DNA of 64,000 nt, taken from MSPOR6 sp964652195 (GTDB taxonomy: Bacteria; Poribacteria; WGA-4E; WGA-3G). The stretch is from assembly GCA_964652195.1 (NCBI GenBank), contig CAZZBB010000037.1, forward strand, positions 59,943 to 123,942, given 5' to 3'. Shown one piece after another: positions 8,835 to 17,426 of the stretch. Numbering within the stretch: position 1 is the stretch's first letter; the number at the start of each line of letters is the position of its first letter. Made by a program: the position numbers and the translations under genes. Under the pieces are notes generated by a model. The model was given only the letters and a program-made list of their open reading frames with translations, searched no databases and was not told the DNA's origin.

Positions 8835-9065
8835 GATTCTCCTCAAAGATTTCTGATTGAAGTAATTTTCCTAACAATTGGAATGGTAACATTATAATAT
8901 TTAGAACGTCAACTCTTTTAAAGTATACAATATGATAACTCTTCATTTAAAATGAAATTGCATAGTCATTCTTCTTGTAATTCATTATATAGAATGTCAG
9001 TAGACGCAATATAGTGGATATGGTATATTACTGGACATACCCCCCTTACTCAAAGGACATCTGCA

Positions 9066-9989
9066 ATGGCAACACATCAATTTCAACCGACAGTTTATTA
9101 CACAGCAATCGGGGCACATGAACCTGTGCTTCATATTGAAAGTGGGGACACAGTCTGCACAACTACCGTGGATAATGCGGGATACGATGCAAATGACATA
9201 CAAGTAACCGAAAGAGGCAATCCACAAACAGGTCCATTTTACATTGAAAACACTGAACCCGGAGACACTTTAGCAGTACATTTTGATCGGATAGTTCCGA
9301 ATCGTTCGATAGGTCGGACTGCAACTGTGGTTGCTCCGAATGTATTGGATCCATACTATGTGGCAGCAGGAACACTGGAAAGCTCAACTGTAGAATGGCA
9401 TGTTGATGTAGAAACATGGACTGCGACAATGGTTTCACCAGAACCCCAATTAGAAAAACTGGTACTATCACTTGAACCGATGGTAGGTTGTTTTGGTGTT
9501 GCACCTCCGCGAGGACAAGCTATTTCTACTGCGACCTCATCCACTCACGGCGGAAATATGGATTACCGTGGGTTTAAGGAGGGTGTAACCGTGTATTTTC
9601 CTGTATTTGTCACAGGCAGTCTTTTCTTTCTCGGTGATGGTCACGCTGTTCAGGGAGATGGTGAAATTGTCGGGACAGGAATTGAGATCTCATTTGATGT
9701 ACAATTTACAGTCGAAGTAAGAAAAGATAAGTCCATCAATTGGCCCCGTGCTGAGAGTGAAGATTATATTCTTACTGCTGGTAATGCGCGCCCTTTAGAT
9801 CAAGCGGTACAACATGCCACAACAGAACTACTCAGGTGGTTAGAGGAACTTGGGTTGGAAAAACGCGCAGCACATATTCTGTTAGGTCAAGCAGTAGAAT
9901 ACGATATGGGTAATGTATTTGATCCTGCTTATACAATGGTATGTAAAATCAAGAAGTCAATATTAATAGATATAGGTATATGGAAATAA
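9066..9989 (+). CDS. Acetamidase/formamidase family protein
   Basis: A 307-residue protein of the FmdA/AmdA family, which hydrolyses formamide, acetamide or related short amides to ammonia and the acid. Family features in order: an N-terminal HIESGDTVCTTTVDN segment, GPFYIENTEPGDTLAVHF, the central GCFGVAPPRG and STHGGNMDYR stretch which holds the conserved active-site region, then FPVFVTGSLFFLGDGHAVQGDGE. Length is typical. The site AAAGGAC precedes the ATG by nine bases. No signal peptide. It stands alone; no amide transporter or regulator is adjacent. The family is clear, the amide not. Confidence 0.9.
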   Translation: MATHQFQPTVYYTAIGAHEPVLHIESGDTVCTTTVDNAGYDANDIQVTERGNPQTGPFYIENTEPGDTLAVHFDRIVPNRSIGRTATVVAPNVLDPYYVAAGTLESSTVEWHVDVETWTATMVSPEPQLEKLVLSLEPMVGCFGVAPPRGQAISTATSSTHGGNMDYRGFKEGVTVYFPVFVTGSLFFLGDGHAVQGDGEIVGTGIEISFDVQFTVEVRKDKSINWPRAESEDYILTAGNARPLDQAVQHATTELLRWLEELGLEKRAAHILLGQAVEYDMGNVFDPAYTMVCKIKKSILIDIGIWK

Positions 9990-10180
9990 TTATATCATTT
10001 CTATAAATGTATATCCTATGAATAGTTGTTAAGTATGTCTTGAAATACCACAAACTGGAAGTTTATGCTACATTAAAGAGACTTTAAATGTCAGAAACGG
10101 AATTGATCCTAATTATTTGATGGATTTCAGGTTACACTGAACCCTAATACATATACCGATTGCCAATAGCTGATCACCAT

Positions 10181-11008
10181 TTACGACTTATTCATATCTA
10201 ATTCTGACATAGACCTTAGATTTAATAGAGGTGTCATCACTCCACCGGATGCAGGTAGTACAACCCCAGTATCGTAAAGTCGCATGGCAGCGATTGTGGC
10301 ATGTGCTACATCCTCAGGTGCTCCGGGACGCACCATGAATATATATCCTTTCTCTGCGGCTTCTTCATAATCAGGAATACGTACCCTTGAAAGATCGGTA
10401 TCAATCACACCTGCGGCAATACCATTCACTTTTATTCTGTGTAATGCTAACCTTCCTGCATACGCACGCATGCTCATCTCTAATCCTGCTTTTGAAATAC
10501 AGTATGCCGTCCGGTTGTCCGATGCCATCGAATCAGATATAGAAAGTGTGTAGATGATACATCCAGGTATCTCATTATCTACCATATAATTTGCCACACG
10601 TTGGGTCAAAAAATGAGGTGCTTTTAGGTTCGTGTTTAACAATAGATCAAACTGTTCTGGTGTCTCCTCAAGAATATCCGCAATCCGTGTAATCCCTGCA
10701 TTGTTAATCAGGATATTTACTTTACCAAATGCCTTGCGCGCGGTCTCCAGTAGTTTTTCGTGTGCATCTATATCGCTGATATCTGTCTGAATGATAACCC
10801 CTTTTTGACCTAAACCTTCTATCTCAGATTGCACCTCTTTAGCGGCATCCTTATTTTGGTTGTAATTAATGAGGACATCTGCACCTTGACGGGCTAATTC
10901 AATAGCGATGGCACGACCAATTCCTCTACTTGAACCTGTGACAATAGCTGCACTATCTTTAAATGAAATGTCCGTTGCAAAAAAGCCAAGATCCGTATTT
11001 GTTGACAT
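10181..11008 (-). CDS. Short-chain dehydrogenase/reductase (SDR)
   Basis: A 275-residue classical SDR. The cofactor motif TGSSRGIGRAIAIEL (TGxxxGIG), the NNAG motif (ILINNAGITR) and the catalytic YxxxK (YCISKAG) with its upstream Ser (YTLSISDS) are all present, so it should be an active NAD(P)-dependent oxidoreductase. I start it at ATG 11008, which has GAAAGGAAC eight bases upstream; a TTG six codons earlier overlaps the previous stop but lacks a site. It is the last gene of the minus-strand operon after the ABC ATPases and the nucleotidyltransferase-HEPN gene. The substrate is unknown; the closest architecture is 3-oxoacyl-ACP reductase or sugar dehydrogenase-like. Confidence 0.9.
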   Translation of the reverse strand: MSTNTDLGFFATDISFKDSAAIVTGSSRGIGRAIAIELARQGADVLINYNQNKDAAKEVQSEIEGLGQKGVIIQTDISDIDAHEKLLETARKAFGKVNILINNAGITRIADILEETPEQFDLLLNTNLKAPHFLTQRVANYMVDNEIPGCIIYTLSISDSMASDNRTAYCISKAGLEMSMRAYAGRLALHRIKVNGIAAGVIDTDLSRVRIPDYEEAAEKGYIFMVRPGAPEDVAHATIAAMRLYDTGVVLPASGGVMTPLLNLRSMSELDMNKS

Positions 11009-11022
11009 ATAGTTTGTTCCTT

Positions 11023-11970
11023 TCAATCATCTTCCACACGTTGTGCAAGAGTATCAGTAAAGTGATTTAATTCATTGGAGAAAACCTGAAACAGTTTATT
11101 GATATTTTTTGCATGTTTCTCTGTATTTTTATAAATTATCTCATCCGCATATATGTTATTCACTTTATGCCGATATTCTAAGAGTGCATCTAAAAGTGTT
11201 AGTGTTTCTTGAGAAATAACCGGAGGTCTTTCAGGACGTTGAATTGCCATCTGTTGAAGTAAGTCTTTATGCCACCTACTACCACGAGGTAGGATTCCAT
11301 CCACTTCAATTGCAATCCGTTGAAATATCCTCTCCATTCCACTGTAAACATCAGCAAGTTTATTAGTAATTGATTCTTCAATATAATGTTTCAATGATGA
11401 ATCTACTATTTCAATATCTCTTAATGCTGTTACTATTCCATCAACTGTAGATTCAATTTTTTTGTTTTCATCCTCAATACGTTGGAGCAACCTATTTCGG
11501 TTCATTTCATATATCTCTTCCTCTACAACAGGTAATACTTGGTGTTGCAAATGATGGTATTGTTTTTTCCATACTATAGGGGTTTCCTCATTTTTTATAG
11601 GAATTGCTTGCTGTTGTAATCTTTCTCGGAATACTCCTTTCGTTGTATCAAAGTTAATTAGATCTATTTTGAATCCGAAGTCAATATCCATAATCTTATC
11701 GTTAGCTTGTGTATATACTTCATCAGATAACCCACAGACTGCAATATCAATATCTGATGATTTCGTGAAGACTATGGGTTCAGTAAGTGATCCGAATACA
11801 GTAACCTGTGTTGCACCGAATTCATCATAAAGAATTGTTGCTATGTCGTAAACAACCTGCCATGCGCGTTCCAACAGTTTGTTATCAACTATTTGACTCT
11901 TCCATCGGCGTTCAAGTTCTCTCCTACAGGAGGCAAGTTCTTCAGCAGTAATCTGATTGGATTGTGGCAT
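11023..11970 (-). CDS. Nucleotidyltransferase (MNT)-HEPN/HepT-like fusion protein
   Basis: A 315-residue protein combining two halves that are usually separate antitoxin and toxin. Residues about 35-110 are a minimal nucleotidyltransferase: GS at 60-61 and D73-x-D75 (SSDIDIAV), a third acid in FKIDLINFD. Residues about 110-190 are a charged helical linker. Residues about 195-305 are helical and match the HepT-like RNase fold, with GMERIFQRIA, LPRGSRWHKDLLQQM and LLEYRHKVNNIYAD. In HEPN toxins the active site is R-x4-H-x-Y; here R267 and Y274 align but the His position is N272. In MNT-HEPN systems the MNT adenylylates the HEPN tyrosine to silence it. It starts two bases after the ATPase gene, with AGGAG inside that gene's end, and is translationally close to it. 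Whether it is an active toxin is unknown. Confidence 0.75.
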   Translation of the reverse strand: MPQSNQITAEELASCRRELERRWKSQIVDNKLLERAWQVVYDIATILYDEFGATQVTVFGSLTEPIVFTKSSDIDIAVCGLSDEVYTQANDKIMDIDFGFKIDLINFDTTKGVFRERLQQQAIPIKNEETPIVWKKQYHHLQHQVLPVVEEEIYEMNRNRLLQRIEDENKKIESTVDGIVTALRDIEIVDSSLKHYIEESITNKLADVYSGMERIFQRIAIEVDGILPRGSRWHKDLLQQMAIQRPERPPVISQETLTLLDALLEYRHKVNNIYADEIIYKNTEKHAKNINKLFQVFSNELNHFTDTLAQRVEDD

Positions 11971-11972
11971 AA

Positions 11973-12971
11973 CTAAACTCCTTGTAGCTCAAGTTCTTCA
12001 CTCAAATGACATGCGACTTTGACACCTATAGAAATTTCACGAAGTTCAGGAGATTCCTGTTTACAAATGTCAGTTGCATATTGACATCTGGGATGAAAGT
12101 GACATCCTGTTGGTGGTTGAGATGGATCTGGCACATCTCCTTCAATCCGAATCAAATCACGGGTTCGTTGTACCTTTGGATCTGGTAACGGAACTGCGGA
12201 GATCAACGCTTCTGTGTAAGGATGTTTTGGAGACTTGTAGAGCATCTCCGCATCACTTATTTCAACAATCCTTCCGAGATACATAACAGCGACACGATCA
12301 CTAATATGTTCAACAACGCTGAGATCGTGTGCAATAAAGATATATGACAGTTGGAATTTCTCTCTTAATTCAACCAATAGATTTAGAATCTGTGCTTGTA
12401 CAGATACATCAAGGGCAGAAACAGGTTCATCAGCCACAATTAACTCAGGATTCAAAGCTAATGCTCGTGCAATTCCTATTCGTTGGCGTTGCCCCCCGCT
12501 GAATGCATGGGGGTAACGCTGCATATCTTGAGGTGTTAAACCTACTGATTCCAGAAGTTCTGCTATACGATCCTTCAGTTCACTTCTTGGCACGGTTCGA
12601 TTAACCCGTAAGGGTTCTCCCACTATATCTGCTACTGTATTGCGAGGATTAAGTGAGGATTGTGGATCTTGGAATATCATCTGAATACGCCTGCGAAAGG
12701 GGCGGATCTCCTTATTAGATAATTCTGCTAAATCCACCTGTTCATCACCATATTTGAAACTCCCATTAGTTGGCGTAATTAATTTGAGAAGACACCGACT
12801 TGCTGTGGTTTTTCCACACCCGCTTTCACCTACCAGACCGAGTGTTTCACCTCGTTGTAAATCGAAACTGATTCCATCCACTGCCTTTACATGACCGACA
12901 GTTCTTCGAAGAACTCCCTTACGAATCGGAAAGTATTTTCTCAGGTCTTTTACTTCAAGGAGTGTTGCCAT
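11973..12971 (-). CDS. Oligopeptide/dipeptide ABC transporter ATPase, OppF/DppF-like
   Basis: A 332-residue ABC ATPase that powers peptide (or nickel/oligosaccharide) uptake. Walker A GESGCGKTT, signature FSGGQRQRI and Walker B LIVADEP are intact, and the C-terminus has the oligopeptide-family extension with CHFHPRC and a later DIC, the Cys-rich motif found in Opp/Dpp ATPases. I choose ATG 12971 (AGGAAACTGAAA upstream); a more 5-prime ATG five codons earlier lies on the ribosome site. It overlaps the end of the OppD-like gene by 17 bases, so the two are translationally coupled. No permease or binding-protein gene accompanies them here. Confidence 0.93.
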   Translation of the reverse strand: MATLLEVKDLRKYFPIRKGVLRRTVGHVKAVDGISFDLQRGETLGLVGESGCGKTTASRCLLKLITPTNGSFKYGDEQVDLAELSNKEIRPFRRRIQMIFQDPQSSLNPRNTVADIVGEPLRVNRTVPRSELKDRIAELLESVGLTPQDMQRYPHAFSGGQRQRIGIARALALNPELIVADEPVSALDVSVQAQILNLLVELREKFQLSYIFIAHDLSVVEHISDRVAVMYLGRIVEISDAEMLYKSPKHPYTEALISAVPLPDPKVQRTRDLIRIEGDVPDPSQPPTGCHFHPRCQYATDICKQESPELREISIGVKVACHLSEELELQGV

Positions 12972-14028
12972 TTTCAGTTTCCTCATTCAGCCAACATCTT
13001 ACAAAATGATCGTTGTTCTGAATATTGTCATTGTTAGCATTTTTTTGGGTTAGATCAGGCATACGTTCACAAGCAGTCATCCGATCCGTACATCTTGGTT
13101 GAAATGAACAACCCGCTGGTAATGCTAATGGATGTGGAACCGATCCAGGAATTGAAGGTAATGTATCTTGTTGACTTCCACCGAGTGTAGGTATAGATTT
13201 CAACAAACCACGTGTATAAGGATGTTGGGGATTATAGAAGATGTCATCAACACTTCCCTTTTCGACTACCCTTCCTGCATACATTACCACAACTTCATCA
13301 GCCATATCTGCAATAACTCCCAAATCGTGTGTTATTAACATTATTGCCATTCCGAATTCTGTTTGCAGTTCCTGCATGAGAGCCAGGACTTGTGCCTGAA
13401 TAGTTACATCAAGTGCGGTCGTCGGTTCATCTGCTATCAGTAAGGCTGGCGCACAACAGAGAGCCATGGCTATCATCACACGTTGACGCATACCACCAGA
13501 TAGTTGATGCGGATATTCATCAAAACGTTGTTCCGGAGCTGGAATCCCAACTCGAATAAGCATTTCAATGGTCTGTTCGCGTGCCAATTTGGATGACCTT
13601 CGTAGACCTAACCGTTCAATTAGTGATGTATTTTGTTCTTGGTGTAATTCAATTGCTTCAGAAATTTGTTCACCAATAGTATAAACGGGATTCAAGGACG
13701 TCATCGGTTCTTGAAAAATAATAGCGATTTCATTCCCACGGATCCGACGCATTAACTCACTTCGAGGTGATACCTGTGCTATATCCAAGGGTTCATCTGC
13801 ATTGTCCCGATAGAAGAGAATTTCTCCATTTTCAATCTCACCTGGATTGGGAACAAGCTGAAGAAGGGAAAGCCCGGTGATACTTTTACCACATCCACTT
13901 TCCCCGACCACACCAACGGTTTTACCTCGTTTAATGGTAAAGCTAACATCGTTGACAGCATTGACAAGTCCAAAATCAGTTCGAAATACTGTTCTCAAAT
14001 TTGAAACTTCAAGGAGAGGGAGTGCCAA
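12955..14028 (-). CDS. Oligopeptide/dipeptide ABC transporter ATPase, OppD/DppD-like
   Basis: A 357-residue ABC ATPase partner of the OppF-like protein. Walker A GESGCGKS, signature LSGGMRQRV, Walker B LLIADEP, H-loop ITHDLG and the C-terminal CSFQPRC/CERMP cysteines are present. The start is a TTG at 14028 with AGGTG seven bases upstream; no ATG fits. It heads the four-gene minus-strand operon (OppD-like, OppF-like, MNT-HEPN, SDR). The membrane and substrate-binding subunits must be encoded elsewhere. A 144-bp mobile element lies about 150 bases upstream, between this gene and the anti-sigma gene. Confidence 0.93.
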   Translation of the reverse strand: MALPLLEVSNLRTVFRTDFGLVNAVNDVSFTIKRGKTVGVVGESGCGKSITGLSLLQLVPNPGEIENGEILFYRDNADEPLDIAQVSPRSELMRRIRGNEIAIIFQEPMTSLNPVYTIGEQISEAIELHQEQNTSLIERLGLRRSSKLAREQTIEMLIRVGIPAPEQRFDEYPHQLSGGMRQRVMIAMALCCAPALLIADEPTTALDVTIQAQVLALMQELQTEFGMAIMLITHDLGVIADMADEVVVMYAGRVVEKGSVDDIFYNPQHPYTRGLLKSIPTLGGSQQDTLPSIPGSVPHPLALPAGCSFQPRCTDRMTACERMPDLTQKNANNDNIQNNDHFVRCWLNEETENGNTP

Positions 14029-14178
14029 TTTCTACACCTAATAATCGGAGTCTTTTATGACTTTTTGTATATTTTATAGAAAAATGATCATATAGGCAAG
14101 GTTTTCAGATTTATCGTTGCTTAATTATAGTAATCAGTTAATAGATTCATAGTCCTTGTAGATCAATGGTCTTAATAC

Positions 14179-14322
14179 TACAGCGTATCTCATAAATACG
14201 AATTGTTCCTACCAAGGTAATTTCCCTTCGTAGGGGCGGGGTCTCCCCGCCCGTTGTTTCAATATATAGCAAAGGGCAAGATCAGAAGATCCCCGAATAA
14301 CTGATTTATGAGATACGCTGTA
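14179..14322. mobile_element. MITE with perfect 19-bp ends, copy 1
   Basis: A 144-base noncoding element whose outer 19 bases (TACAGCGTATCTCATAAAT and its exact complement at 14304-14322) form perfect terminal inverted repeats. The outermost TA on each side can be read as the target duplication, as in IS630/Tc1 elements. The centre (about 14229-14252) holds a GC-rich hairpin core with GGGGCGGGGTCTCCCCGCCC. A second copy of the same length is at 16514. It encodes nothing and would need a transposase in trans. The rest of the 14029-14415 gap has no other feature I can name. Confidence 0.75.
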
Positions 14323-14415
14323 TTGTTTTTATAACACAATAAAAGGGATACAGGATGTGTGCCCCTTCTAATAATCATCACTTATTAACAGATTTGCTTT
14401 CTACATTCCTCCATA

Positions 14416-15099
14416 TTATAAATTTGCCTTTATATCACTCCAGAATAAAGTGAGTTTATTTCTGATGGAATTGGTATATTGTCCATCATTCACGGTATCG
14501 GTAACTTGATTGGCAGTACGTGTGTGCCATAAATCAGAAACTGGTATACCAGCGAATTGATCAGATAGATTCCCACGTTCCTTACCTGGTGTGACAATTG
14601 CCTTTGGATTATTCATTGGCTTAATTCCATGTTTCAGAGTTCCCCAATGCGATGGTGAAATGCGCATACGTGGTAAACGGGAGTTATCCATGGCAGTCAT
14701 TGCAAAATCATCATTTGATGTATCATCAAAAAATATGACTTTTACTAAGAAAACTGAAACCAACAAATAACAAACCATAGCCACACCATTTACTAACTTT
14801 GGAGACAGATTAAACTTGAACTTGCCAATTATCCATGAAAAAGGTGCAGCGAATATGGCAGTATTTTGCTTTCTATGGAGTTCCCGAATCTGGTCCTGTA
14901 TTTTTCCCAGTAGTTCAGGTGGCGGTTCAGGTGATTCAAGATTTTCTAAGACTGCGGCAGTATGCAACAAGCCTTCATATTCTTCTTGACACGATTCGCA
15001 ACTGCGGAGATGTTCCAAGAACTCCTGCTTTTCGTTACCTTTAAACATAGATTCTTGACGATGTAAGACGAGTTTTTCACGAGTCTGTTCACAATTCAT
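14416..15099 (-). CDS. Anti-sigma factor with zinc-finger domain
   Basis: A 227-residue membrane protein. The N-terminus carries an anti-sigma zinc finger with HLRSCESC (Hx3CxxC) near residue 35, as in ZAS/zf-HC2 proteins that bind ECF sigma factors. A single transmembrane helix lies near residues 115-135 (VAMVCYLLVSVFLVKVIFF), leaving a periplasmic C-terminal part without recognisable domain. Start chosen at ATG 15099 with GAGGATGG upstream; an alternative ATG six codons earlier has no better site. It follows the sigma factor gene by about 50 bases on the same strand and should hold that sigma inactive until an envelope signal is received. Confidence 0.85.
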   Translation of the reverse strand: MNCEQTREKLVLHRQESMFKGNEKQEFLEHLRSCESCQEEYEGLLHTAAVLENLESPEPPPELLGKIQDQIRELHRKQNTAIFAAPFSWIIGKFKFNLSPKLVNGVAMVCYLLVSVFLVKVIFFDDTSNDDFAMTAMDNSRLPRMRISPSHWGTLKHGIKPMNNPKAIVTPGKERGNLSDQFAGIPVSDLWHTRTANQVTDTVNDGQYTNSIRNKLTLFWSDIKANL

Positions 15100-15151
15100 A
15101 AATAACCATCCTCGCATTTAATAAGTTAAAATTCATTTTGACATAACACTG

Positions 15152-15709
15152 TTAATACTGATAGCGTTCTAATTTATGTTTTAGATTCTGCATCGCCAGA
15201 TTCAAACGCGATGCGACAGTTCCGATAGAACAATTAAGGATTTCGGCAATTTCTTTATACTTCAACTGTTGAATATAGTAGAGCGTAACAATTTCCCGTT
15301 GCTTTGGAGGTAACCGATCAATTGCAGCTTGTACTTGTGCTTTCTGTTCCGTTTTTACTACTTGTCGTTCAGGAATCTCGCGGTCCTCTGTCATCCCACG
15401 CGCAGCAGATTCTTCTGTGTAAGCCTCTATTAACCTATCTCGACTTTTTGACTTCCGTAAATGTTGCTTACATGTGTTCACGGCAACTTGATATAACCAA
15501 GTTCCAAATTTAGATTGAAATCTAAATGATTTTATGGACTTGTATGCTTGCAGAAAGGTCTCTTGTGTGGCATCTTCTGCATCCTCGGTATTCCCGAGCA
15601 TTTTATTCGTGAGTCCATATATTCTTGCATGGTGGCGACTAACCAATTCATTAAAAGCCTCTACATCGCCTTCCACTGTTTTATGCACCAATACATCATC
15701 TGGAATCAT
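15152..15709 (-). CDS. ECF sigma factor (RpoE-like)
   Basis: A 185-residue group 4 sigma factor. Region 2 runs from about residue 22 to 90 (VSRHHARIYGLTNKML, DAEDATQETFLQAY, FGTWLYQVAVNTC) and region 4 from about 130 to 180 (LPPKQREIVTLYYIQQLKYKEIAEIL, a helix-turn-helix, then GTVASRL). Length is typical for RpoE. AGGTGG precedes ATG 15709. The anti-sigma gene follows directly, and such pairs usually autoregulate their own promoter; the roughly 100-base upstream region is short and AT-rich, and I cannot pick out an ECF promoter with confidence. Confidence 0.95.
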   Translation of the reverse strand: MIPDDVLVHKTVEGDVEAFNELVSRHHARIYGLTNKMLGNTEDAEDATQETFLQAYKSIKSFRFQSKFGTWLYQVAVNTCKQHLRKSKSRDRLIEAYTEESAARGMTEDREIPERQVVKTEQKAQVQAAIDRLPPKQREIVTLYYIQQLKYKEIAEILNCSIGTVASRLNLAMQNLKHKLERYQY

Positions 15710-15813
15710 AAAATATCCACCTTGCGCAGCGCAGATGTTATATACTTAGATGTAAGTAATTTATATTTTCTTCATATTTTTTTCAGAAAAATTCACTTTT
15801 TCTTACAAAAACA

Positions 15814-16359
15814 TTAATTTGTAGTACATTTATCACAAATTAACATAAGTCGTTTCGTTTCATTTGTCTCAAATTCAGTTTCATAGTCATACCTAACAGA
15901 AACATTTGATGTTCCACACCAATCACATCGTCCTTTGAATGTGTCTGTTTTTTGAGCAATTAATACCTGTTTCTGATCTTCTACATTTTGGACAGTCTTG
16001 ATAAGATCCAATGCCTTTTGCCTTAATTTTGGATCAGATTCGGTTTTAACAATCTTTTGTAAGAGCGGTTGCAGTCTTGGATCATTTGGATTTCCTCCAT
16101 CATCAAGTGTATGCCACGCTGCACGACGCACTCGAATATCTTCATCCAACATTCCTTTATATAGTGCTACCCAGACAGCATCAATTCTTTTTCTTACATG
16201 ACAAGGACAAAGATTTTCCATTGCGAGTGCTCTGTCATCAGGGTTTTCGGAATATGCAAGTGAAAGATAATAATTGACATCATCACCTCGTAACCGATCT
16301 TCGCGTCGACGATGTGATCTTTTCTGGTGTTTGTTCATACCTGCCATTCTTTTTGCCAT
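15814..16359 (-). CDS. HEAT-repeat and zinc-ribbon protein of unknown function
   Basis: A 181-residue basic protein. After a short basic start (KHQKRSHRRREDR), residues about 35-110 form HEAT-like helical repeats (DIRVRRAAWHTLDDGG, SDPKLRQKALDLIK). The C-terminal 40 residues hold two CxxC knuckles, CDWC and CDKC, predicting a zinc ribbon. AGGAGTATT precedes ATG 16359. It is upstream of the sigma/anti-sigma genes on the same strand, about 100 bases away, and could share their promoter region or simply precede it. The combination suggests a protein- or RNA-binding adaptor; I do not recognise the family. Confidence 0.7.
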   Translation of the reverse strand: MAKRMAGMNKHQKRSHRRREDRLRGDDVNYYLSLAYSENPDDRALAMENLCPCHVRKRIDAVWVALYKGMLDEDIRVRRAAWHTLDDGGNPNDPRLQPLLQKIVKTESDPKLRQKALDLIKTVQNVEDQKQVLIAQKTDTFKGRCDWCGTSNVSVRYDYETEFETNETKRLMLICDKCTTN

Positions 16360-16513
16360 CTTCTAATACTCCTAATTCTTCAAATGCTGGAATGATAAAT
16401 TAAACCACTCCTGAATTGGTGTATACAGTATTTGGTCAATCTGAATAAGAAAAGTATACTCTTTAACGTTTAATATCTCAACTTGCGTTTACATAATATA
16501 AGAGTAATCTTAC

Positions 16514-16657
16514 GACAGTATATCTCATAAATACGAATTATTCGTACCAATATAATTTCTCTTCGTAGGGGCGGGGTCTCCCCGCCCGTTGTTTCAATAT
16601 ATAACAAAGGGCAAGATCAAAGCATCGCCAAATATCTGATTTATGAGATATGTTATA
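16514..16657. mobile_element. MITE, copy 2 (diverged ends)
   Basis: A second 144-base copy of the element at 14179, aligned along its whole length: the ATCTCATAAATACGAATT left part, the CGTAGGGGCGGGGTCTCC core, CAATATATAACAAAGGGC and the ATTTATGAGATAT right end. The terminal repeats have drifted (GACAGTATA at the left against GTTATA at the right), so this copy is older or immobile. The pair brackets the sigma/anti-sigma/HEAT genes. Confidence 0.75.
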
Positions 16658-17426
16658 TAATCCTTTGTGAAATCGCTAAGTATAGTGCTAAAGTTTGTAA
16701 AAAGTTACGAAATCGCAACTTTTTTCTTAAAATTGCAAGATTCTGTCAATTTGTTCTAAATCCTGTCTACATAAAGGTTCACAAAGGTTTTTGTAAATTT
16801 ACGTATCTGAAAACCTACAACAATTCGTAACTTATTGGGTAATTATGCCCTAAAAAAGTTACAAAAAGTTACGAAATCGTAACATTTTTCTGTTTTTCCA
16901 TATTTTTCGGACAATGTATAAATGTAATCCTGGACTGCCTTCATGGACACTTTTCGATTTAAATCAGTTCTGTGAAAAAAGTGTTTTTAACTTTTTCTAC
17001 TGTCTTTTTAGATTGACCCATTCTGTGGGTTTTGTTCTCATTCTGGTACATAGAATTCTTATGTTGAAAGTGAGGATAATTATCTATCATTTTCAGTGCA
17101 ACTTTTATATAAAAGTTAATATTATTATCATACTATTGTTATTAATAAGTATATGTAATAATTATATTAACTTATCTTTTTGCTTGTGTCAAGTTTATTT
17201 TTGATTATGTGTTATCACTTTATGGTTTAGATGTATGTTTTTCTGTTTTCTTCAATAAAAATACAATTTTGATCTATGTCTAAATCTGGTAGGTGGCTGA
17301 GGGATGTTTCAAACACAAAATTGGGAATGTCAGAAATTAATGATATTATAGACGAAAAATATTTTATGACAAGGTTGGATGACAAGAACGGAATTTGGAT
17401 TTATTATCTATATATTGGAGTTGAAA
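16658..17426. other. AT-rich noncoding region with two related hairpins
   Basis: No gene was found. Two similar hairpins stand out: 16699-16724 (AAAAAGTTACGA, AA, TCGCAACTTTTT) and 16863-16889 (AAAAAGTTACGA, AA, TCGTAACATTTTT). They share the GTTACGA arm. The 17.0-17.2 kb part is very AT-rich with runs of T and no coding pattern. Confidence 0.4.

Noticed and set aside
16914..17204. Open frame of 96 codons
   Set aside because: Very AT-rich, Phe/Ile/Leu-heavy translation with no ribosome site; looks like chance in noncoding DNA.
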